DNA of 6,089 nt from Pseudomonadota bacterium (lineage in GTDB: Bacteria > Bdellovibrionota_B > Oligoflexia > Oligoflexales > Bin106), in NCBI GenBank assembly GCA_026710525.1, contig JAPOQT010000026.1:1-6089 (forward strand), written 5' to 3'. The translations under genes were made by a program, and so were the position numbers. A model generated the notes under the pieces. That model had not been told where the DNA came from. It saw only the letters and a list, made by a program, of their open reading frames with translations, and searched no databases. Positions 1 to 5,190 of this stretch are shown here, piece by piece; within the stretch, counting starts at the first letter, position 1; every line of letters starts with the position of its first letter.

Positions 1-377
1 CCGATGTCTTTTGCCCCTAGTCCCAACCCTTGAGCGACCCATAACAGGGTGTCGTTAATTCCGCCTGGAGCGTTATCATAGGCTGTATGAGCAGAATAAA
101 CAGCAATCTGAGAATCTGTAAGCTGAGTTAATATGTGTTGCTCATGATCTGCTAGATCTGCTCGAAAAGGAAAAGGATGATGGCTACAAATAAGGGTGTT
201 TTTTTGTGAGAGAGCTTCCTGCGCCACCGGCGTGGTCACGGTCACAGTACATAGTACTTCCTCAACCTTCATATCACCACGACCTAAAGAGAGACCAACT
301 GGATCCCAAGGTTCAGCGCAATAAAGTGGCATATTTTTTTCAAGATAACTGGTGATGTCGCTAACTTTATAGCCCAT
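1..377 (-). CDS. NIF3/DUF34 (YbgI-like) dinuclear metal-centre protein, C-terminus cut by window edge
   Basis: About 125 N-terminal codons are present, running off the left edge. The protein starts MGYKVSDITSYLEKN, followed by EPWDPVGLSLG, the family's N-terminal 'EeWDnvGL' block. ICSHHPFPF (about residues 63-71) gives the paired metal-binding histidines, and YSAHTAYDNAPGGIND (about 93-108) gives the SxHT..D..pGG(I/V)N motif with another His and Asp ligand. These are hallmarks of the NIF3 family, soluble hexameric proteins binding two metal ions. Some are annotated 'GTP cyclohydrolase 1 type 2', but the physiological role is unsettled. The start is firm: an in-frame TAG lies three codons upstream (384-386) and this is the first ATG after it. 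A GAGAGGA Shine-Dalgarno-like stretch lies about 13 nt upstream, rather far. The phrase CTVTVTTPVAQEAL resembles what I recall from planctomycete members. It is transcribed divergently from htpG. Confidence 0.9.
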   Translation of the reverse strand, partial: MGYKVSDITSYLEKNMPLYCAEPWDPVGLSLGRGDMKVEEVLCTVTVTTPVAQEALSQKNTLICSHHPFPFRADLADHEQHILTQLTDSQIAVYSAHTAYDNAPGGINDTLLWVAQGLGLGAKDI

Positions 378-434
378 AATATGCTAACTTTCCTCTCAAC
401 AACACGACTTAACCCTATCCGATACCACAAGAAC

Positions 435-451
435 CAAGGAACTTATCCTTG
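435..451. repeat. Inverted repeat CAAGGA-N5-TCCTTG in the divergent promoter region
   Basis: A perfect 6-bp dyad with a 5-bp spacer. It lies just upstream of the -35 hexamer of the predicted htpG promoter and within the upstream region of the divergent NIF3-like gene. Such a position suits a regulator binding site, but the arms are short and chance is a real alternative. It matches neither the CIRCE element (TTAGCACTC-N9-GAGTGCTAA) nor the HAIR element known to regulate chaperone genes. Confidence 0.3.
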
Positions 452-456
452 CGCTC

Positions 457-484
457 TTGACATAAGATGAATGAATCTTATCAT
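457..484 (+). promoter_or_regulatory. Sigma-70-like promoter for htpG
   Basis: A perfect TTGACA -35 hexamer (457-462) is followed after 16 bp by TATCAT (479-484), which matches the TATAAT consensus at five of six positions. Transcription would start near 490-492 and leave a 5'UTR of about 54 nt. The -35 context CTTGACA overlaps what a heat-shock sigma-32 promoter would use, but no CCCCAT-type -10 is seen at the right distance, so a housekeeping promoter is the better reading. Confidence 0.6.
462..481. promoter_or_regulatory. Candidate operator: ATAAGAT-N6-ATCTTAT between the -35 and -10 of htpG
   Basis: A perfect 7-bp inverted repeat with a 6-bp spacer fills the promoter spacer, overlapping the last base of the -35 and the first three bases of the -10. 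A dimeric repressor bound here would block RNA polymerase. The sequence is AT-rich and is not CIRCE, HAIR or any operator I recognise. Function is inferred from position only. Confidence 0.4.
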
Positions 485-495
485 GGACTCACATG

Positions 496-518
496 AAGGG
501 GGTGCCCTTAATTTTTAA
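496..518 (+). promoter_or_regulatory. 5'UTR hairpin followed by an AT-rich run ahead of htpG
   Basis: AAGGG (496-500) can pair with CCCTT (505-509) across a GGTG loop, and AATTTTTAA follows at once. The form is that of a short intrinsic-terminator or attenuator hairpin inside the predicted leader. The five-bp stem is small and I see no obvious alternative structure or pairing with the ribosome binding site, so any regulatory role (attenuation, mRNA stability or temperature sensing) is speculative. Confidence 0.3.
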
Positions 519-544
519 CGATATGTCACTTTGGAGATACATTA

Positions 545-2482
545 ATGTCATCAGCTAAAACGGTTGCTTTTCAAGCGGAAGTGAAACAAATTCTCGATCT
601 TGTGATTCACTCTCTTTATTCTCAAAAAGAAATTTTCTTACGAGAGCTCATTTCTAATGCTTATGATGCCACAGAAAAACGTCGTCTTGTTGGACTTGAG
701 GAGCCTGAATTAGCCTATGATGGTCAGGCTGAAATTTGGCTTAAAACAGATAAAGAAACACAAACCTTACAGATCTCTGATCGTGGCATTGGCATGAACC
801 GTCATGAAGTTGAAACTTTCATTGGTACCATCGCTCATTCTGGAACAAAAAGTTTTGCTCAAAAATTGACTAAAATCAAAGAAAACCCGGAGCTCATTGG
901 TAAGTTTGGCGTTGGCTTTTATTCCGCATTTATGGTGGCTGATAAAGTAGAACTCCACACCCAAAAAGCTGGCGATACCAAAGGAACTTTCTGGGTATCA
1001 AGTGGCGATGGCTCATACACGATTTCATCAAAGAAAAAAAGTGATGGCCCTGGAACAACCATCACTCTATACTTGAAAAAAAGCGAAGAAGAAGATTATG
1101 AAAACTACACCGACACCTGGACCATTAAACGCATCGTCAAAAAATACTCTGATTTCCTTGATATTCCTATTAAAATGATGGTCGAGAAAACAGAACCTAA
1201 ACTCGATAAAGATGGTAAGCCGATTGAAGGTGAATCTGAGACAAAATTTGAAGAGGAAACCCTAAATTCCATGAAGGCTTTGTGGCGTCAACCAGCGTCT
1301 AAGGTTAAGCCAGAAGAATACAAAGAATTCTATAAAACAGCTTGTAAAGAATGGTCAGATCCTCTGGAAATTATTCATTACAAGGCTGAAGGCAGCCAAG
1401 AGTTTGTCGCCCTCCTTTTTGTCCCATCACAAGTACCGTTTGATTACAATCATAGGGAAGTCAAGTGGGGACCTAGTCTCTATATTAAAAAGGTCTTTAT
1501 TTCTGAGCGTGTCTCTGATCTTATTCCTAATTACCTTCGATTCATCAAAGGTGTTGTCGATAGTGATGATATTCCCTTAAATGTTTCGCGTGAAATTCTG
1601 CAAAAAGATCACCGGTTACAGGCCTTAGCTAAAGCTTTACAGTTTAAAATTCTCAAACATTTTGAAAAAATGTTAACCAAAAATCGTAGTGACTATGAAA
1701 AAATTTGGGACCTATGGGGTGCCACCATTAAAGAGGGGATGGCTTCTGATTTCTCGCAAAAAGAAAATATTGAAAAAATTTCCCTCTTTCGGACCACCTT
1801 AGATAATCGCTGGACCACCTTAGATGAGTATATATCTCGGATGAAATCTGACCAAAAAGCGATATATTATCTCACCGGTGAATCTATTGCCCATTTAAAA
1901 GACTCGCCTCATATGGAGAAAATCAGAGAAAAGTCTTATGAGGTCCTACTACTCGTTGATCCGGTGGATGACTGGGTGTCGAGCTCTCTGAAGGAATATG
2001 ATGGCAAAAAGGTTGTTAGCCTAACTCAAGATGACTTGTCTTTTGATGGCGCTACGTCAGAAGAAGATGAGAAAAAGCAAAAAGAAGATCATGATGCTTT
2101 AGATAAAGACTACCAAGAACTAAAAGATGTTATTCTGGGGGCTTTATCCGATGAACTCAAAGAGGTTAAGCTCTCAAATCGACTTGTTGACTCGCCTGTT
2201 TGTTTAGTCAGTAGCACCAATGATCCCACAGCTCGCATGGAAAGAATGATGGGTAACCTTGGTCAGAACCTCCCTAAAACAAAACGCATTCTAGAAATTA
2301 ACCCTCATCATGCGATTATCAAAAAAATGAAGGCACTACCAAAAGAGAAACAAAAAACCTGGGCTGATATTCTTTATCATCAATCGTTACTCAATGAAGG
2401 CACTCCCCTTAAGAATCCTATTGCCTTTACGAAAAAAGTGAATACTTTGATGACCGAGCTGAGTCAAGTGAGTCCGTCGTAA
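545..2482 (+). CDS. htpG: HtpG, bacterial Hsp90 molecular chaperone
   Basis: A 645-residue ATP-dependent cytosolic chaperone dimer, complete and slightly longer than typical HtpG (about 620-640). The N-terminal GHKL ATPase domain shows RELISNAYDA (residues 33-42) with catalytic Glu34, Asn38 and Asp41; DRGIGM (79-84) with the ATP-contacting Asp79; GTIAHSGTKSF (94-104); and the lid glycines in IGKFGVGFYSAF (118-129). The middle domain has KYSDFLDIPI, LFVPSQVPFD and PLNVSREILQ, with Arg349 as the expected gamma-phosphate contact. The C-terminal dimerisation domain includes RMERMM and ILEINPHH. The eukaryotic MEEVD tail is absent, as expected. The start ATG is preceded by TTGGAGA at 531-537, a well-spaced Shine-Dalgarno site. 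One oddity is Tyr40 where most bacterial homologues have Ser (NASDA). An in-frame 14-bp direct repeat lies at 1791-1825. Transcription is likely from the promoter at 457-484. Confidence 0.98.
   Translation: MSSAKTVAFQAEVKQILDLVIHSLYSQKEIFLRELISNAYDATEKRRLVGLEEPELAYDGQAEIWLKTDKETQTLQISDRGIGMNRHEVETFIGTIAHSGTKSFAQKLTKIKENPELIGKFGVGFYSAFMVADKVELHTQKAGDTKGTFWVSSGDGSYTISSKKKSDGPGTTITLYLKKSEEEDYENYTDTWTIKRIVKKYSDFLDIPIKMMVEKTEPKLDKDGKPIEGESETKFEEETLNSMKALWRQPASKVKPEEYKEFYKTACKEWSDPLEIIHYKAEGSQEFVALLFVPSQVPFDYNHREVKWGPSLYIKKVFISERVSDLIPNYLRFIKGVVDSDDIPLNVSREILQKDHRLQALAKALQFKILKHFEKMLTKNRSDYEKIWDLWGATIKEGMASDFSQKENIEKISLFRTTLDNRWTTLDEYISRMKSDQKAIYYLTGESIAHLKDSPHMEKIREKSYEVLLLVDPVDDWVSSSLKEYDGKKVVSLTQDDLSFDGATSEEDEKKQKEDHDALDKDYQELKDVILGALSDELKEVKLSNRLVDSPVCLVSSTNDPTARMERMMGNLGQNLPKTKRILEINPHHAIIKKMKALPKEKQKTWADILYHQSLLNEGTPLKNPIAFTKKVNTLMTELSQVSPS
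1791..1825 (+). repeat. 14-bp in-frame direct repeat within htpG
   Basis: GGACCACCTTAGAT occurs at 1791-1804 and again at 1812-1825, 21 bp apart and therefore in frame. It encodes TTLD twice (RTTLDNRWTTLDEY). The region is a surface segment before the conserved EYISRMK block, where HtpG proteins vary in length, so a small tandem duplication is likely. Confidence 0.7.
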
Positions 2483-2566
2483 ATCATCTTACTTTGAGTA
2501 GCGATTAACAACGACTCGATAGGAATCGACAGCTATCACTTCTCAGTTTCTTTTTGAGCACAGTGT

Positions 2567-2571
2567 AAGGA
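2567..2571 (+). promoter_or_regulatory. Shine-Dalgarno site of trmH
   Basis: AAGGA ends nine bases before the ATG at 2581 and fixes that start. The 98-bp gap after htpG (2483-2580) shows no convincing terminator or promoter, so read-through transcription from htpG into trmH is plausible. Confidence 0.6.
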
Positions 2572-2580
2572 CAACTGACC

Positions 2581-3288
2581 ATGGCTCAGGGTATACCCTC
2601 TGATCTTTTTGATACTCTCGCCACCACTCTCACTGGCGAAAGAAAAAAAAGAATGGAGCAAGTGGCATCTTCGCGATTACCCTGGTTACGATGTGTTTTG
2701 CAAGACATTCATTCGGAACATAATATTTCTGCTTGTCTTCGTTCTTGTGAAGCTTTTGGGGTTGGCAGTGTGGATGTTTTATCCCTACTAACGACGAAAA
2801 AATCTTTTCGACCAACCTCGGTGGCTTGTGGCATTAGTCACTGGCTTAATATTCAAGAGTTTAACGCTATCAACAGTTACAGCCAATATCTGAAGCAAAA
2901 TCATTACAAACTATTTGCCGGTATACCATCATCTCATTCCCGGGCGAATAAGCAAATCCTTGATGTCGAGCAAATTCCTCGAGATGCTGCCGATCATGGT
3001 TTCAAGATAGCTGTTTTATTTGGCAACGAACGTCTCGGTATTGACCCAGAGTGGCATAACCATATTGATGGCTATTTTACTGTGCCTACGGTGGGATTTG
3101 TCGAGAGCTTAAATGTGTCAGTGGCGGTGGCTGTCACTCTTTACGCTATCATCCAGTCAGGAAATCATCTATTAGCCCCTAAGTACCTGGTGTCAGATCA
3201 AGATATCAAGGCTCAGCTAGGGATTTGGATCACTAAAACCGTGCCTAAGTGGCAGGAAATTTATGATCATGAGAAAAATAAGAAATAA
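2581..3288 (+). CDS. trmH: TrmH-like tRNA (guanosine-18)-2'-O-methyltransferase, SpoU/SPOUT family
   Basis: A 235-residue cytosolic methyltransferase, close to E. coli TrmH (229). TrmH transfers a methyl group from S-adenosylmethionine to the ribose of G18 in the D-loop of a subset of tRNAs. The N-terminal helical part RKKRMEQVASSRLPWLRCVL matches the TrmH layout. SpoU motif 1 is HNISACLRSCEAFGV (47-61), with Asn48 and the catalytic Arg54. Motif 2 is LFGNERLGI (146-154). Motif 3 is VPTVGFVESLNVSVAVAVTLY (168-188), containing the invariant SLNVSVA that forms the knotted cofactor pocket. There is no extra N-terminal rRNA-binding domain of the RlmB/TsnR type, which favours TrmH. A related SpoU enzyme with another target base cannot be excluded. 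An A8 run (2643-2650) lies near the 5' end. It sits between htpG and a terminator-like hairpin. Confidence 0.88.
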   Translation: MAQGIPSDLFDTLATTLTGERKKRMEQVASSRLPWLRCVLQDIHSEHNISACLRSCEAFGVGSVDVLSLLTTKKSFRPTSVACGISHWLNIQEFNAINSYSQYLKQNHYKLFAGIPSSHSRANKQILDVEQIPRDAADHGFKIAVLFGNERLGIDPEWHNHIDGYFTVPTVGFVESLNVSVAVAVTLYAIIQSGNHLLAPKYLVSDQDIKAQLGIWITKTVPKWQEIYDHEKNKK

Positions 3289-3290
3289 CA

Positions 3291-3317
3291 CCTCAGATAG
3301 GGCTAATGAGGGTTTTT
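3291..3317 (+). terminator. Probable intrinsic terminator after trmH
   Basis: CCTCA (3291-3295) pairs with TGAGG (3307-3311) over an 11-nt loop, followed by one G and five T residues (3313-3317). It begins two bases past the trmH stop codon. The stem is only 5 bp and the loop large, so it is a modest terminator. Position and the T run support it. Confidence 0.45.
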
Positions 3318-3546
3318 GTTGATAGAGCTTACTATAAGTTTGGCGCCTGGCGGCTTATGACTTGATTTTTCTTTTCATGTGAGTAACATAACCATCTTAA
3401 AGCATGGTGACGGCTGTGTCTAATCAGTGTTACCTTATACTTTAGTCGGAGAAAAAGTCGCAACTCGTATCAAGTGACCTGTAAGCGAAACGCTTCATAT
3501 TTCTTAACACTCTCACAACACAATTCACCTAATATTTGGTTTTACT
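3318..3546 (+). other. Non-coding leader region upstream of the ABC-F gene
   Basis: No gene longer than a few codons is seen. The region includes a weak stem ATAAG...CTTAT around 3334-3358 followed by T-rich sequence. GTAACA (3383-3388) is complementary to TGTTAC (3428-3433), enclosing ACCAT/ATGGT (3391-3395 with 3404-3408). A compact AAGCG-AAA-CGCTT hairpin lies at 3483-3495. A TATACT hexamer at 3436-3441 resembles a -10 element but has no good -35 partner. TTAACA at 3504-3509 resembles a -35 with only a poor -10 downstream. A promoter for the ABC-F gene is expected here but cannot be placed with confidence. Confidence 0.4.
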
Positions 3547-5151
3547 ATGATTGCCGCCCATAACATTCATTTACGCTACGGCGATAGAAAACTATTCGAT
3601 GAAGTGAATATTAAATTTAGCCATGGTAACTGTTATGGACTTATTGGTGCTAACGGTGCTGGCAAGTCAACGTTTCTGAAAATTCTCAGTGGTCTCATTG
3701 AGCCGACTTCTGGTGACATCTCAAAAGGCACTGGTGAACGATTATCATTTCTCAAACAAGACCATCAAGCCTATAACCAGTACACTGTGCTTGATACCAT
3801 TTTACAAGGTAACCAAGAGCTTTATCAGCTAAGTAAATCAAAAGATGAGCTGTATGCGAAGGAACCATTTACTGAGGAAGATGGTCTAAAAGCATCAGAA
3901 ATCGAGGCTCAATTTGCTGAACTCGGTGGTTGGGAAGCTGAATCTGAAGCAGGTGTATTACTTGATGGTTTGGGAGTAAATCCTGATCTGTTAGAAAAAA
4001 ATATGGTGGAACTCAGTGGCGCCATTAAGGTTAAGATTCTCTTGGCACAAGCACTGTTCGGTTCTCCTGATATTCTGCTCCTCGATGAACCTACCAATGA
4101 CCTCGATATTCACGCCATTACCTGGCTAGAAAACTTCCTCCTCGACTTTCAAAAAACAGTGATTGTGGTATCCCATGATCGCCATTTCCTCAATAAAGTT
4201 TGTACCCATATGGCAGATATTGACTATAGCCGCATTACGGTGTATTCGGGGAATTATAGCTTCTGGCTTGAGGCTGCCAAACTCAATACCAAACTAAGAA
4301 GCGATCAAAGAAAAAAAGCTGAAGATAAAGCGAAAGAGCTGCGGACGTTTATTGCCCGTTTTTCTGCTAACGCAGCGAAATCAAAACAAGCTACTTCTCG
4401 TCGTAAAATCCTCGAATCCATCGATCTATCATCGTTACCTGTATCATCGAGAAAATATCCATATGTCCATTTTGAGCAAGAACGAGAAGCAGGAAAAGAT
4501 ATTCTATTTGCTCAGCAGCTATCCCATGAAAAATTTAACCAGCCGTTACTGAGCGATTTAAATTTTACTGTTGAAAAAGGCGAAAAAATTCTTATTCTAG
4601 GCTCCGAACTCCAACAATCAACACTCCTTGCTCTCCTCGCTGAGGATATAGCACCTCAAAAAGGCGAGCTTAAATACGGTGTGACCACGACACGATCATT
4701 TTTTCCTAGTGACCACAGTAACTATTTTTCTGAGTATAAAGATTATACTTTGCTCTCGTGGTTGAGTCAGTTTTGTTCCACCGAATACGATGAGACTTAT
4801 TTGCGTAGTTTTTTTGGTCGGATGCTGTTCTCTGGAGACGATGTTCATAAAACAATGGGGGTGTTATCAGGAGGCGAGAAGGTTAGATGTTTACTAGCTA
4901 AAATGATGCTAAAAAAAGCTAATGTCCTGATTCTTGATAACCCCACTGCCCATCTTGATCTTGAGAGTATTACCGCCCTTAACGAAGCCCTCATTCAATT
5001 TGGTGGCACCATTATTTTTTCCTCCACAGATCATGAGTTTATTCAAACTATAGCCACCAGAATACTGGTTCTTGATAACAAGGGTAAACTTGCTTTTGAT
5101 AAAGCCACTGACTACGACTCTTACTTACGGGAATCAAATACCACCAAGTAA
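3547..5151 (+). CDS. ybiT: YbiT-like ABC-F ATPase with degenerate second ATPase domain
   Basis: A soluble 534-residue protein with two ABC domains and no membrane segments: the ABC-F family, ribosome-associated translation factors. Length (E. coli YbiT is 530), CTHMADIDY after the first H-loop and the linker motif RFSANAAKSKQATSR point to the YbiT subgroup. NBD1 has Walker A GANGAGKST (34-42, Lys40), Q-loop Gln71, Walker B LLLDEPTND (177-185, Glu181) and H-loop His210, but its signature is LSGAIKVK (156-163). The interdomain linker spans about 240-310. NBD2 has GSELQQST (352-359) in place of Walker A, Ser388 for the Q-loop glutamine, LDNPTAHLD (463-471) with Asn465 for the catalytic Glu, and Thr494 for the H-loop His, while keeping LSGGEK (440-445). 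The reading frame is open throughout, so this looks like a maintained protein with one ATP site. The start aligns with the family N-terminus, yet no Shine-Dalgarno site is visible. leuS follows after 39 bp. Confidence 0.85.
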   Translation: MIAAHNIHLRYGDRKLFDEVNIKFSHGNCYGLIGANGAGKSTFLKILSGLIEPTSGDISKGTGERLSFLKQDHQAYNQYTVLDTILQGNQELYQLSKSKDELYAKEPFTEEDGLKASEIEAQFAELGGWEAESEAGVLLDGLGVNPDLLEKNMVELSGAIKVKILLAQALFGSPDILLLDEPTNDLDIHAITWLENFLLDFQKTVIVVSHDRHFLNKVCTHMADIDYSRITVYSGNYSFWLEAAKLNTKLRSDQRKKAEDKAKELRTFIARFSANAAKSKQATSRRKILESIDLSSLPVSSRKYPYVHFEQEREAGKDILFAQQLSHEKFNQPLLSDLNFTVEKGEKILILGSELQQSTLLALLAEDIAPQKGELKYGVTTTRSFFPSDHSNYFSEYKDYTLLSWLSQFCSTEYDETYLRSFFGRMLFSGDDVHKTMGVLSGGEKVRCLLAKMMLKKANVLILDNPTAHLDLESITALNEALIQFGGTIIFSSTDHEFIQTIATRILVLDNKGKLAFDKATDYDSYLRESNTTK

Positions 5152-5190
5152 CCACCCACAACCCGTCATTTCATCTCTACGACCACTGTC

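Noticed and set aside
457..490. Sigma-32 heat-shock promoter for htpG
   Set aside because: CTTGACA could serve as a -35, but no CCCCAT-like -10 occurs at 13-15 bp spacing. The sigma-70 match is better.
767..964. Minus-strand open frame inside htpG
   Set aside because: It lies wholly within the well-supported Hsp90 coding sequence and has no recognisable protein features.
2516..2529. TCGAT-AGGA-ATCGA hairpin after htpG as a terminator
   Set aside because: The stem is five weak pairs and no T run follows directly, so termination is unlikely.
2609..2815. Overlapping short open frames on both strands within trmH
   Set aside because: They are shadows of the TrmH frame, with no domain signal or ribosome binding site.
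3909..4552. Short open frames within the ABC-F gene
   Set aside because: They overlap conserved NBD1 and linker coding sequence and have no independent support.
4591..5042. Degenerate NBD2 motifs as evidence of a pseudogene or sequencing error
   Set aside because: The frame is intact to a normal C-terminus, the length matches the family and LSGGEK is perfectly kept. Four separate motifs changing without a frameshift is not explained by base-calling error.
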